NCBI RefSeq assembly: GCF_001182895.1
Contig: NZ_LFQR01000006.1
Coordinates: 49,101-113,100, forward strand
Direction of reading: 5' to 3'
Length of the DNA: 64,000 bases
DNA from: Frateuria defendens
Lineage (GTDB): Bacteria > Pseudomonadota > Gammaproteobacteria > Xanthomonadales > Rhodanobacteraceae
This document shows positions 1-9,723 of this stretch, one piece after another (within the stretch, counting starts at the first letter, position 1; every line of letters begins with the position of its first letter). The notes under the pieces were generated by a model that worked only from the letters and a program-made list of their open reading frames with translations, was not told the origin of the DNA and did not search any database. The translations under genes and the position numbers were made by a program.

Positions 1-1662
1 CATGCCGACGCCGAGCAGGGCCACCAGCGTGGAAGGCTCAACGCGGCTGATGCCGAAGGGCGTCAGCAGGCCACGCTGGCGCAGCACGTCGAAGCCGATA
101 ACGCCCTGGTTCCACCAGCGGTTGACCACGTCCCAGCGATTGCGCAGCTCTTCCAGCCAGCCGGCGTGCGCCCAGCCGGCCTGGGCGCCGGCGGCGGCGT
201 TGGCGCCGAGGTTCACGCGCTCGGGGCGCACCGCCGCGGTGGGGTCCATGCGCACCCAGCCGCGGCCGCTCAGCCAGATCTCGCTCCAGGCGTGCGCGTC
301 GGACTGGCGCACCAGCAGGTAGTTGCTCATGCCGTTCCAGTAGCCGCCCTGGTAGCCGGTGACCACGCGGGCGGGAATGCCGGCCGCGCGCATCAGCACG
401 GTGAAGGCGGAGGCGTAGTGCTCGCAGAAGCCCTCGCGGGTGCCGAACAGGAAATCGTCCACCGCGTCGCGCCCCAGCGGTGCCGGCGCCAGCGTGTAGC
501 TGAAGCCGCCGTCGTGGAACAGCGCGAGCGCGGCGCGAGCGACGGCGGCATCGTCCTGGCCGTAGCGCTGCCGCCATTGCGCGGCAAGCGCACGGGCGCG
601 CGGGTTGAAGCCGGGCGGCAGCGCCAGGTCGCGCTGGCGCGCCGGCGCGGGCAGGTCCGGCTGCAGGCGATAGCTCAGCGCCGAGTGCACGGTGTAGACC
701 AGGAGATCCTCGACCGGGCGGTTGCGCAGCAGCTCGCGGTCCTCGCCCATGCGGCCGCGGGCCTGGGCCGGGGTGTCCAGCGGCACGTCCAGCGCGGGCA
801 GCACGCCGGCGCCGCCAGGCTCCAGGCTCACCTGGTAGCCGATGCTGCGGTCCACGTCGATCGGCACCGGTGGGCGGCGCAGGTCGACGTGGTTCCAGCG
901 GCGGCCGTCGTAGTGCCACATCACGTAGGCGCGGAAATAGCGCTGCGCCGGCGGCGGGGGCGGGCCGTCGAAGCTGACCCGGAAGGCAGGCCGGTCGTCG
1001 GTGAGCAATTCGGTAAAGCTGCCCGGCTCCATCGAATCGCTGAGGCCGGTGCGGGCGGCGCCGGGGTTGGGCGTGCCCCACAGCGGCGAGCTGAGCCGCG
1101 GCACCAGCAGGAAGGCGACCAGGGCCAGCGGCAGCGACGCGGCGAGCAGCTTCAGGGCCTGCAGCAGTTCGCGCGGCAGCTTGGCCGGGGCCTGTGCCGG
1201 CTCCAGCGAGCGCAGCGCGGCGAGGGCCGGCAGCAGGCCGAGCGCGACCACGAAGGTGGCGACCATGCCCTGGTCGAACAGCAGCGCGGCCATCAGGGTG
1301 AAGCAGGCGAAGCCGACGCCCACGCGCACGTCGCGCGACGTCTCGCATTCGAGCAGCTTCAGCACCAGCAGGCCCACCGCCAGCGCGGAGCCGGGCTCGC
1401 GGCCGAACAGGTTGCCGTAGCCGGCGATCACCGCGGCGAGCAGGCCCGCGGTCAGCAGCAGCTTGAGCCACAGCGGCGCGCCGCCCGGCCGCCGTCGCCG
1501 CTGCCACCAGCGCAGGCCGAGCAGCAGGCCCAGCGGTGGCGTAAGCCAGACGGGAAGATGGCTGGCGTGCACGGCGAGCACCAACGCCACGGCGAGGCTG
1601 AGCAGGTCCAGCGTATGCGCCGCGGTCGGCGGCCCCGGCGGCGTGCGGCGCCGGCGGATCAT
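1..1662 (-). CDS. TgpA-like transglutaminase-domain membrane protein (DUF3488 + transglutaminase core), 3' end outside window
   Basis: The N-terminal 554 codons are present and the gene runs off the left edge. Residues about 18-190 hold several hydrophobic membrane segments. A periplasmic transglutaminase-like core follows, with the triad visible as Cys413 (GFCEHYASAF), His457 (SDAHAWSEIW) and Asp473 (VRMDPT). This arrangement matches the TgpA/DUF3488 family, whose members end in a further membrane segment and a DUF4129 domain, not visible here. The start ATG overlaps the stop of the upstream DUF58 gene (ATGA), so the two are probably translationally coupled. Family context (MoxR, DUF58, transglutaminase) suggests a cell-envelope role; the substrate is unknown. 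Confidence 0.88.
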   Translation of the reverse strand, partial: MIRRRRTPPGPPTAAHTLDLLSLAVALVLAVHASHLPVWLTPPLGLLLGLRWWQRRRRPGGAPLWLKLLLTAGLLAAVIAGYGNLFGREPGSALAVGLLVLKLLECETSRDVRVGVGFACFTLMAALLFDQGMVATFVVALGLLPALAALRSLEPAQAPAKLPRELLQALKLLAASLPLALVAFLLVPRLSSPLWGTPNPGAARTGLSDSMEPGSFTELLTDDRPAFRVSFDGPPPPPAQRYFRAYVMWHYDGRRWNHVDLRRPPVPIDVDRSIGYQVSLEPGGAGVLPALDVPLDTPAQARGRMGEDRELLRNRPVEDLLVYTVHSALSYRLQPDLPAPARQRDLALPPGFNPRARALAAQWRQRYGQDDAAVARAALALFHDGGFSYTLAPAPLGRDAVDDFLFGTREGFCEHYASAFTVLMRAAGIPARVVTGYQGGYWNGMSNYLLVRQSDAHAWSEIWLSGRGWVRMDPTAAVRPERVNLGANAAAGAQAGWAHAGWLEELRNRWDVVNRWWNQGVIGFDVLRQRGLLTPFGISRVEPSTLVALLGVGM

Positions 1663-2608
1663 GGCAGCTTCGCCAGCGCGTCCATGCAGTGCGCGTAGTG
1701 GGCGGCGCCGCTGCCGAGGCCGATCTCCTCGCCCGGCAGCCACAGGCTGTAGGGGCGCCCCTGCTGCTGTGCCTCGCCCAGCCAGCGCGCCAGCCGGGCG
1801 ATGCGCGACTCGTCGTCGAGCCCGCGCACGGCGCGCCAGTCCAGGTGCCAGGCCGGCCGCGGCTCGGGCTGCTCGAATTCCTTCACCAGCAGGCCGTGGT
1901 GGCGGGCGCTGCTCTTCCAGGCGATGCGGCGCATGGCGTCGCCGCGGCGGTAGTCGCGCAACGCGGCCAGCTCGTCGCCGTGGCGCAGCTGCACGCGGGA
2001 GGATTCGTCCGCCGGCTGCCGCGGCGGCGGGCCGGACGCCTCGGCGCGCGGCCACACCAGCACCTGCTGCTGCGGATGCAGCCAGCTCCAGGCGCGGAAC
2101 ATCCCCAGCGGCCAACTGCTCCACACGCGCAGCCGCGGCAGTGCCTGCCAGCCGCGATGCTCGGTGGCGAGCGGCAGCGCGATCGCGGCATGGCCGCTGT
2201 CGAGGGCGAAGGCCTGCATGCTGTCGCCGAGGTCGACGCGCAAGGCGCTGCGCGGGCGGACGGAGACGAATTCCAGGGTCAGCGCGAGCGGCTCGCCGGC
2301 GACCGCGTGGCCGGCGCGGACGGCTTGCAGGCGCAGGCCGTCGAGCGCGCGGAAGGCGGCCAGCATGCTGGCCGCGGCGGCGGCGGCCAGCAGGCAGGTG
2401 AGCAGCAGGGCGGCGTTGTTGGAGTAGTTGAGCGCGCCGGTCATCATCACCAAGAGCAGCCCGCCGAAACCGAGGCCGAAGCCGGTGGGCACGATGTAGA
2501 TGCGGCGGCGGTGCAGCGCGATCGGCAGCGGCTCGGGGCGGCGGTAGCGGGTGAGGGCGGGCAGCCGCCGCTCGGCCGACTGCTGGAGGCGGAGCAGGGC
2601 CTCGCGCA

Positions 2609-2609
<1 letters not shown>
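1659..2609 (-). CDS. DUF58 domain-containing membrane protein
   Basis: A 316-residue protein with two adjacent hydrophobic segments near residues 40-85 (GFGLGFGGLLLVMM, then AALLLTCLLAAAAAA) and a C-terminal DUF58 region carrying the typical DYRRGDAMRRIAWKSSAR block near residues 210-230. The ATG at 2609 overlaps the stop of the MoxR gene as TGATG; a TTG one codon upstream is the only alternative. DUF58 proteins have a von Willebrand factor A-like fold and are regularly encoded with MoxR ATPases, which are thought to act on them as chaperone-like partners. Biochemical function is not established. Part of a three-gene operon with moxR and the transglutaminase gene. Confidence 0.88.
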
Positions 2610-3551
<942 letters not shown>

Positions 3552-3553
<2 letters not shown>

Positions 3554-5177
3554 GGGTTCCTTGCAGTCGGCGCGATCGGTCAGCGGAGGGGGTGAAGGCA
3601 GTGTAGCCATCGACGTCGCCCGCTGGCGAGCGTGGTTCCTTGCGGCCTTCGCGACGTTGAGCCTGCTCAAGCTGGCGATCGCCTGCACGCTGTCGCCGTT
3701 CGGCGACGAGGCTTTCTATTGGATGGAGAGCCGCCACCCGGCCTGGGGCTACAGCGACCTGCCGCCGCTCACTGCCTGGCTGATCGCGCTGGGCGAGGCC
3801 GTGGCCGGGCACGGCGCATTCGGCCTGCGCTGGCCGTTCCTGCTGCTGGGCAGTGCGCTGCCGTGGCTGCTGGTCGCCTTCGCCCGGCGCGCGTTCGATG
3901 CGCGCACGGGCTGGCAGGCGGGCTTGCTCGGCCTGGCGCTGCCGCTGGCCGGCAGCCTCGGCGTGCTGGCCCTGCCGGACGTGCCGCTGACGGTGGCGAT
4001 CCTGCTCGCGCTCTACGCACTGCTGCGTGCGATGGAGGAAGGCCGCGCGTGGCAGTGGCTGCTGCTCGGCGCGGCCCTGGCCGCGTGCTGGCTCACCCAT
4101 TACCGCGCCGCGATGCCGATGCTTGCAGGGTTGTTGCTGTGCGCGCTCGCGCCGCGCGGCCGTACGCTGTGGCGGCGCGGCGGCCTGTGGCTGGCGCTCG
4201 CCGTGGCCGCGCTCGGCCTGCTGCCGCTGCTCGTTTCCAACTGGCAGCAGCGCGGCGCGGGGCTTGCCTTCCAACTGGTCGAGCGCAATCCCTGGCGCTT
4301 CCATGCCGACGCGCTGGTGCAGCCGCTGGAGCAGGCGCTGGCCTGCACGCCGCTGCTGTACGCGCTGCTGCTGTGGGCGGCGTGGCGCAGCTGGTGGCGG
4401 CGCGGCGAGGGCGCGCCGTGGGACGTGATCGCGGTGGTGTCGCTGGTCTTCATGGCCGGCTATTTCGTGCTGGGGCTGTTCGCCGACGACCTGCGCTTTC
4501 GCGCGCACTGGCCGCTGCCGGGCTACCTGCCGCTGCTGGCGGCGCTGCCGGTGCTGTGTGGCGCATCGCGGCGACAACGCATCGTGGCCGTAGCGGCGGC
4601 GGCGATGGCGGGCCTGGGCCTGCTGGCGGCGCTGGGCTATCTCGCGCTGGCGGCGAGCGCGCAGGGCGCGGCGGCGCTGGCGGGCGTGAAGGCGTTCCCG
4701 GCCGGCTTCGTCGGCTGGCGCGAGAGCGCGGCGGCGGCGCGCGCACAGCTCGCCGCGCAACCCGCGCTGCTGGTGGCGGACAACTTCATGTTGGCGGCGG
4801 AGCTGGATTTCGCGCTCGACGGCAGGCAGCCGGTGTACGCGCTCGACAGCCCGCTCAACACCAAGCACGGCCGCGTGCCGCAGCTGGCGATCTGGCGCCT
4901 CGACGAGCGCGCGCTGCGCGCGGCGCATGCGGGCGAGCCGGTGTTGCTGGCGGTGGACGAGGGCACGCTGAGCGAGCGCGACCGGCTCGCCTGGCTCGGC
5001 TCGCTGTGCGCGCGGGTGGACGGCCTGCGGCCGGTGCGGCGGCTGACGCTGTTCGACGGCGCCAAGCGCATCGCCTTCTATCGCGGCACGGTGGCGGCCG
5101 CCTCGTCGGTCGTGCCTGCCGATCCGGCGCAGTGCATCGCCTGGCGCGCTGCCCATGCCGCGCGCTACGGCGATTGA
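3552..5177 (+). CDS. Membrane glycosyltransferase, PMT/ArnT-like (GT39/GT83 superfamily)
   Basis: About 540 residues with a dense series of hydrophobic segments over the first 370 residues and a soluble C-terminal part. The N-terminal FGDEAFYWMESRHPAWGYSD segment holds the acidic pair (DE) in the first periplasmic loop typical of polyprenyl-phosphate-dependent mannosyl/arabinosyl transferases. It probably transfers a sugar from undecaprenyl phosphate to an envelope acceptor, but donor and acceptor are not predictable. The start is uncertain: ATG 3552 has no clear ribosome-binding site and overlaps the divergent moxR start by two bases. The residues before RWRAWFLAAF are low-complexity, so the true N-terminus may be later. 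Confidence 0.8.
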
Positions 5178-5216
5178 GGCGGCGCGCTTCGCGCCAGCGA
5201 CCGAAACGAGGGCGAG

Positions 5217-5262
5217 TTTTCCACAGCGCCTGTGGACGCGCCTGGGGCAAGTCTGTGGATAG
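5217..5262. promoter_or_regulatory. Cluster of three DnaA-box-like nonamers
   Basis: Between the convergent glycosyltransferase and maf genes lie TTTTCCACA (5217-5225), TGTGGACGC (5231-5239) and TGTGGATAG (5254-5262). The first and third are each one base from the DnaA consensus TTATCCACA in one or other orientation. The rest of the 178-bp gap shows no gene. Nothing here suggests a replication origin; a DnaA titration or regulatory site is possible. Confidence 0.35.
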
Positions 5263-5355
5263 GTGGTCTATCTGCTTGAGCGCAAAGGCAGGCGCGACGC
5301 GGCGGTTACGGGATGCGCAACGTGCTTGCCGCGCATGTGCTATGGCGCGGCCGCT

Positions 5356-5937
5356 TCAGGGCAGCTCCACGCCGGCCTGGCGCAGCAGTCGAGCCAGGGC
5401 GATCAGCGGCAGGCCGACCAGGGCGCTGGGGTCCTCGTTGTCGATGCGCTCGAACAGGCTGATGCCGAGCCCCTCGCACTTGAAGCTGCCGGCGCAGTCC
5501 AGCGGCTGCTCGCGCTCGATGTAGCGCGCGATCTCCGCCGCCGACAGCGTGCGGAAGTGCACGCGCGTGCGGTCGAGGTGCGTGGCATGGCGACCGCTGC
5601 GTGTGTCGAGCAGGCACAGCGCGGTGTGGAAGATCACCGTGCGTCCCGAGCAGGCGGCCAGCTGGGCCGCGGCGCGCTCGGCGGTGCCGGGCTTGTCGAG
5701 CACGTGCGCGTCGAGCGCGGCGACCTGGTCGGAGCCGATCACCAGGGCATCGCGCCGGCCCAGGCCGGCCGCCTCGGCCTTGGCGATCGCCAGCCGCAGG
5801 GCGCGCCGGTCGGGCTCCTCGTTCGGCAGCGGGCTCTCGTCGAGGCCGGGCGCACGCTGTTCGAAGTCCGCCACCAGCCGGCGCAACAGCTCGGCCCGGT
5901 AGCGCGAGGTGGAGCCGAGCACCAGGCGCGCGCTCAT
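5356..5937 (-). CDS. Maf-family nucleotide pyrophosphatase, YceF type
   Basis: A 193-residue Maf/HAM1-fold protein. The N-terminal MSARLVLGSTSRYRAELL is the phosphate-binding start of Maf proteins (S-x-S/T-x-x-R). The central VIGSDQVAALD carries the catalytic Asp, and GSFKCEGLGISLFERI and DPSALVGLPL are conserved C-terminal blocks. The YceF branch hydrolyses 7-methyl-GTP and clears modified nucleotides from the pool. In Escherichia coli yceF is divergent from yceD-rpmF, the same arrangement as here, which supports the YceF assignment. Its ATG overlaps the stop of the upstream coiled-coil gene (ATGA). Confidence 0.9.
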   Translation of the reverse strand: MSARLVLGSTSRYRAELLRRLVADFEQRAPGLDESPLPNEEPDRRALRLAIAKAEAAGLGRRDALVIGSDQVAALDAHVLDKPGTAERAAAQLAACSGRTVIFHTALCLLDTRSGRHATHLDRTRVHFRTLSAAEIARYIEREQPLDCAGSFKCEGLGISLFERIDNEDPSALVGLPLIALARLLRQAGVELP

Positions 5938-6449
5938 GCGTGCGGCTCCGGGCGGATGTGCTCGCGCATGGCCGCGTCCAGCTCGTGGTGGGCGCGTTCG
6001 AGCGCGTGCATCAGCGGTTCCAGGCGGTCGCGGATCGTGCGCAGGGTGGAGGCGGCCTCGTCCAGCTCCTGCTGGCTGGCGCGGGCCGAGCGGTCGCGCA
6101 CCCAGATGCGCTGCTGCAGCAGCGAGCGCAGGCCGGCGTCGATGGCCTGCTGCGCCTCCTGCTCGCTGGCGGCGGGCAGGTCGGGGTTGAGCGAGATCAC
6201 CGCATGCGCCTGTTGCAGGCCGCTGCGGCAGGTCTTCAGGTCGGCCTCCACCTGGTCGGCCAGCTGCAGCAGCCGGCGCAGGCTGTCGGCGCGGCGGTCC
6301 AGCCGGCGCCGGCGCAGCAGTGCCGCGCAGGCCACGGCCAGCGCGAACGCCAGCAGGGCGACGATGCCGAGGGTGAGGAATGGCTGCACGGACAGGTCGG
6401 CGTGGCGGGGGACGGCCGCAGTCTGCCCCATCGGGCGGCGCGCAGGCAA
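5934..6449 (-). CDS. Hypothetical membrane protein with coiled-coil region
   Basis: Not assigned to a named family. It is 171 residues from 6449, or 165 from the second Met at 6431. One strong hydrophobic segment (FLTLGIVALLAFALAVACAALL, about residues 24-45) is followed by a basic stop-transfer stretch (RRRRLDRR). A long helical, Glu/Gln/Leu-rich region follows, with heptad-like spacing characteristic of a cytoplasmic coiled coil. It is probably a single-pass inner-membrane protein. It overlaps maf by four bases and is likely co-transcribed with it. No clear ribosome-binding site precedes either start. Confidence 0.65.
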   Translation of the reverse strand: MPARRPMGQTAAVPRHADLSVQPFLTLGIVALLAFALAVACAALLRRRRLDRRADSLRRLLQLADQVEADLKTCRSGLQQAHAVISLNPDLPAASEQEAQQAIDAGLRSLLQQRIWVRDRSARASQQELDEAASTLRTIRDRLEPLMHALERAHHELDAAMREHIRPEPHA

Positions 6450-6525
6450 AAAGGCGTGGTGCGGGAGCGGTGCCCGCCATGGGCTTATGATGGTCCGGTG
6501 CAGCCGGCCCGCTGCGGGCCCGCGG

Positions 6526-6554
6526 TTGACTTCGGAAGGGCGTAAATTTAAGAT
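6526..6554 (+). promoter_or_regulatory. Sigma-70-type promoter for yceD-rpmF
   Basis: TTGACT (6526-6531) and TAAGAT (6549-6554) are separated by exactly 17 bp. The predicted transcription start near 6561 is only a few bases before the yceD ATG at 6564, so the transcript could be nearly leaderless. Confidence 0.6.
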
Positions 6555-6563
6555 TTCGCGATT

Positions 6564-7082
6564 ATGTCCGTGACACTGCCAGAGTCCGTGGACGCTTGGC
6601 GCATGGTCTCGGCGCGGCGTTCGTTCGCCGGGGAGCTGCCCGTAGCCGCCATGCCGCGGCTGTGCGAAGCGTTGGCGGGCCGCGAAGGCACGGCGCAGTA
6701 CGAGCTGGATTTCGGCCGCGACGAGTTCGGCTCGGCCTATCTCGACGTCCGCGTCCAGGCCCCGCTGACGCTGCTTTGCCAGCGTACGCTGGAACCGTTC
6801 GCGCTGCCGGTGACGGTGGAAGGGCGGCTGGGCCTGATCGGCTCCGAGCGCGAGGAGGCGGCACTGCCGCCCGACTGCGAGCCGCTGCTGATCGGCGAGG
6901 ACGGGCGCCTGAACCCGGCCGAGGTGATCGAGGACGAATTGCTGTTGGCCTTGCCGCTGGTGCCGGTGAACCCGGACAGCAGCCTGCCTGATGAAGTGAC
7001 CGAGCCCGCGCCGGAAGAGGATTCCGGCACGGGGCGTACCGACAACCCGTTCGCGGTCCTGCGCGAACTCAAGAAGAACTGA
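6564..7082 (+). CDS. yceD: DUF177 / YceD 23S rRNA accumulation protein
   Basis: A 172-residue acidic protein of the DUF177 family. The N-terminal VDAWRMVSARRSFAGELPVA block and the central DVRVQAPLTLLCQRTLEPF with a conserved Cys are typical. The C-terminal EDELLLALPLVP segment precedes an acidic tail ending in NPFAVLRELKK. YceD is needed for normal 23S rRNA accumulation in E. coli and for plastid ribosomes in plants; its exact biochemical role is unknown. It sits 18 bp upstream of rpmF, the universal partner. No Shine-Dalgarno sequence precedes the ATG, consistent with a leaderless or near-leaderless transcript. Confidence 0.92.
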   Translation: MSVTLPESVDAWRMVSARRSFAGELPVAAMPRLCEALAGREGTAQYELDFGRDEFGSAYLDVRVQAPLTLLCQRTLEPFALPVTVEGRLGLIGSEREEAALPPDCEPLLIGEDGRLNPAEVIEDELLLALPLVPVNPDSSLPDEVTEPAPEEDSGTGRTDNPFAVLRELKKN

Positions 7083-7100
7083 TTTAGCTGGAGATTAGCC

Positions 7101-7295
7101 ATGGCCGTTGCCAAGAGCCGCAAGACCCCGTCCACCCGCGGCATGCGTCGTTCGCACGACAAGCTGAAGACCGTGCAGCTGGCCACCGACCCGACCAGCG
7201 GCGAGGTGCACCTGCGCCACCACGTCACCGCCGACGGCTACTACCGCGGCAAGAAGGTGATCGACACCGACACGGCGGTGGTCGACGAGGATTGA
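7101..7295 (+). CDS. rpmF: 50S ribosomal protein L32
   Basis: A 64-residue basic protein starting [20 protein letters not shown], the canonical bacterial L32 N-terminus, with the conserved [20 protein letters not shown] middle. L32 binds 23S rRNA near the peptidyl-transferase region of the 50S subunit. This copy lacks the zinc-binding cysteines found in some L32 paralogues. GGAG precedes the ATG at good spacing. A terminator-like hairpin follows, so yceD-rpmF may be partly uncoupled from the fab genes. plsX, often found next, is not present between rpmF and fabH. Confidence 0.97.
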   Translation: MAVAKSRKTPSTRGMRRSHDKLKTVQLATDPTSGEVHLRHHVTADGYYRGKKVIDTDTAVVDED

Positions 7296-7330
7296 TCGCC
7301 ATCCCGCAAGGGATCTGGCTGTAGGGCAGG

Positions 7331-7353
7331 GCGGCGCGGTGACGCGCCGCTTT
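7331..7353 (+). terminator. Hairpin after rpmF
   Basis: A perfect 8-bp stem GCGGCGCG/CGCGCCGC with loop GTGA is followed by TTT. The short T-tract suggests a weak terminator or attenuator between rpmF and fabH. Confidence 0.5.
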
Positions 7354-7433
7354 GCGTTCGGGTGGCCGCGAAGTAAGGTTGCGCTCCCGGTCCGGCGGCG
7401 CGTGCGCCGCGTTCCCCGCACTTTGGATAGTCC

Positions 7434-8408
7434 ATGACCGCGATCTATTCCCGCATCCTCGGTACCGGCAGCGCATTGCCCGAGCGCGTGCTCACCAATG
7501 CCGACCTGGAGAAGCTCGTCGACACCAGCGACGAGTGGATCCGCACCCGCACCGGCATCCGCCAGCGCCACATCGCCGCCGAGGGCGAGACCACCGGCGA
7601 TCTCGCCTTCGCCGCCGCGCAGCGCGCGCTGGAGGCGGCCGGCGTCAAGGCGTCGGAGTTGGACCTGATCGTGGTGGGCACCACCACGCCGGACCTGATC
7701 TTCCCCTCCACCGCCTGCCTGGTGCAGCACCGCCTGGGCGCCAACGGCTGCGCCGCGTTCGACGTCAACGCCGCCTGCTCGGGCTTCGTCTACGCGCTCG
7801 GCGTGGCCGACAAGTTCATCAAGAGCGGCCAGTCGAAGAAGGTGCTGGTGATCGGCGCCGAGACGCTGACCCGCATGGTCGACTGGGGCGAGCGCGAAAC
7901 CTGCGTGCTGTTCGGCGACGGCGCCGGCGCGGTGGTGCTGGAGGCTTCGCCGGAGCCGGGCATCTACACCACCTGCATGCATGCCGACGGCGGCTACAAG
8001 GAGCTGCTGTGGAACCCGGTGGGCGTCTCCGCCGGCTTCACCGACGAGCCCAACCACGGCGTGCGCATCCGCATGGCCGGGCGCGAGGTGTTCAAGGTCG
8101 CGGTGAAGACGCTGGACTCGCTGGTCGAGGAGACGCTGCGGGCCGCCGGCATGGAGGCTTCGCAGCTGGACTGGCTGATCCCGCACCAGGCCAACCTGCG
8201 CATCATCGAGGCCACCGCCAAGCGGCTCAACATGTCGATGGACCAGGTGGTGGTGACGGTGGACCAGCACGCCAACACCTCGGCCGGCTCGGTGCCGCTG
8301 GCGCTGGACTACGCGGTGCGCTCGGGCAAGGTGCTGCGCGGCCAGAACCTGCTGCTGGAAGCGTTCGGCGGCGGCTTTACCTGGGCTTCGGCGCTGCTGC
8401 GCTACTGA
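7434..8408 (+). CDS. fabH: Beta-ketoacyl-ACP synthase III (FabH)
   Basis: A 324-residue thiolase-fold enzyme that condenses acetyl-CoA with malonyl-ACP to start type II fatty-acid synthesis in the cytoplasm. The catalytic Cys is residue 115 in VNAACSGF, the His is in [10 protein letters not shown] and the Asn in ANTSAGSVP, giving the Cys-His-Asn triad. The N-terminal [15 protein letters not shown] and the C-terminal [13 protein letters not shown] are family blocks. Length is normal. It opens the fatty-acid gene cluster, which continues with fabD and fabG; a strong hairpin separates it from fabD. Confidence 0.97.
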   Translation: MTAIYSRILGTGSALPERVLTNADLEKLVDTSDEWIRTRTGIRQRHIAAEGETTGDLAFAAAQRALEAAGVKASELDLIVVGTTTPDLIFPSTACLVQHRLGANGCAAFDVNAACSGFVYALGVADKFIKSGQSKKVLVIGAETLTRMVDWGERETCVLFGDGAGAVVLEASPEPGIYTTCMHADGGYKELLWNPVGVSAGFTDEPNHGVRIRMAGREVFKVAVKTLDSLVEETLRAAGMEASQLDWLIPHQANLRIIEATAKRLNMSMDQVVVTVDQHANTSAGSVPLALDYAVRSGKVLRGQNLLLEAFGGGFTWASALLRY

Positions 8409-8441
8409 AGCGGCGCGACTAGCATTGCCGGGATCCGACCT

Positions 8442-8476
8442 GAAGGCCGCGCTTCGAGCGCGGCCTTCGGCGTTTT
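8442..8476 (+). terminator. Terminator between fabH and fabD
   Basis: A perfect 12-bp stem (GAAGGCCGCGCT with its complement ending at 8468) and a 3-base loop are followed by GGCGTTTT. The remaining 218 bp of the gap before fabD shows no gene; it probably holds the fabD promoter, but no confident -35/-10 pair was seen. Confidence 0.65.
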
Positions 8477-8694
8477 GGCGCCGGGGGCGGGTGGTGCGGG
8501 CGCGAAAGCCTGTCGACAGGGCATTGGACGGGCGCGACCTCGCGCTCGCTCCATCCGCTGCGCGCGCGACGCGCGGCACGCCGCCATGCCCCCTCGCCGC
8601 CCGTCCCGCATCCCGCGCTTCCACCCAATACAGCTGCGCACGGCGCCCATTGCTGGCACCATTCCGCACTTTCGCCATCAGGATGCCTCGCTCC

Positions 8695-9642
8695 ATGAGC
8701 CAACGTGACGCCTCGCTCGCCTTCGTTTTCCCCGGCCAGGGTTCGCAATCGGTCGGCATGCTGGCCGAGCTGGCCGAAGCCCACCACGAAGTGAAGGCGA
8801 CCTTCGAGGAAGCCTCCGACGGCGCCGACGTCGACCTGTGGGCGTTGAGCCAGCAGGGGCCGGAGGAGCTGCTCAGCCGCACCGAATACACCCAGCCGGC
8901 CCTGCTGGCCGCCAGCATCGCCGTGTGGCGCGTATGGCGCGCGCAGGGCGGCGCGCTGCCGGCGCAGCTGGCGGGGCACAGCCTGGGCGAGTACAGCGCG
9001 CTGGTCGCCGCCGAGGTGATCTCGCTGCGCGACGCCGCGCACCTCGTGCGCATCCGCGGCCAGCGCATGCAGGAAGCCGCGCCGGAAGGCTCCGGCGCGA
9101 TGGCCGCCGTGCTCGGCGCCGAGGACGCGGTGGTCGAGGAGGCCTGCCGCGAAGCCTCCGGCATCCACGTGGCGGTGCCCGCCAACTACAACTCGCCGGG
9201 CCAGGTGGTGATCGGCGGCCACGCCGACGCGGTGGACAAGGCGCTGGCGCTGCTCGCCGAGCGCGGCGTGCGCAAGGCGGTGAAGCTGCCGGTGAGCGTG
9301 CCTTCGCACACGCCGCTGATGCGCGAGGCGGCCAACCGCCTGGCCGAGGCGATGACCGCCTACGTCTGGCACGCGCCGAAGATCGGCGTGGTGCAGAACG
9401 TCGACGCCAAGGTGCACCATGGCGTCGAGGCGATCCGCGAGGCGCTGGTCAGCCAGCTCTACCTGCCGGTACGCTGGACCGGGTGCGTGCAGGCGCTGGC
9501 CGCCGGCGGCGCCGCGCGCATCGCCGAGTGTGGGCCGGGCAAGGTGCTGAGCGGCCTGATCAAGCGCATCGACAAGGGCATCGAGGCGCGCGCGATCGGT
9601 ACGCCGGCCGAGCTGGGCGCGGCCCGCGCCGAGTGGGCCTGA
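8695..9642 (+). CDS. fabD: Malonyl-CoA:ACP transacylase (FabD)
   Basis: A 315-residue acyltransferase that moves malonyl groups from CoA to acyl carrier protein. FVFPGQGSQSVGM is at residues 10-22. The nucleophile Ser96 lies in GHSLGEYSALVA, and the partner His in SVPSHTPLM. The start at ATG 8695 gives MSQRDASLAFVFPGQG, the family's usual distance to the PGQG motif; ATG 8683 is four codons longer and the much longer in-frame extension is not plausible. AGGA at 8680 may serve as ribosome-binding site. It is followed by fabG after 81 bp. Confidence 0.96.
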   Translation: MSQRDASLAFVFPGQGSQSVGMLAELAEAHHEVKATFEEASDGADVDLWALSQQGPEELLSRTEYTQPALLAASIAVWRVWRAQGGALPAQLAGHSLGEYSALVAAEVISLRDAAHLVRIRGQRMQEAAPEGSGAMAAVLGAEDAVVEEACREASGIHVAVPANYNSPGQVVIGGHADAVDKALALLAERGVRKAVKLPVSVPSHTPLMREAANRLAEAMTAYVWHAPKIGVVQNVDAKVHHGVEAIREALVSQLYLPVRWTGCVQALAAGGAARIAECGPGKVLSGLIKRIDKGIEARAIGTPAELGAARAEWA

Positions 9643-9723
9643 CCGCTCCGAATGCCGCCGGGCCGTGCCGCTTCGCGCGGCGTGGCCCCACGACTCCGAA
9701 CCCCTAGCTGAAGGAACCCACGC

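Noticed and set aside
5217..5262. Replication origin suggested by DnaA-like boxes
   Set aside because: There is no AT-rich unwinding region, no dnaA, dnaN, gyrB, rpmH or parAB nearby, and only three degenerate boxes.
8425..8694. In-frame upstream extension of fabD
   Set aside because: It begins before the fabH-fabD terminator hairpin and contains no family sequence; the PGQG motif distance supports ATG 8695.
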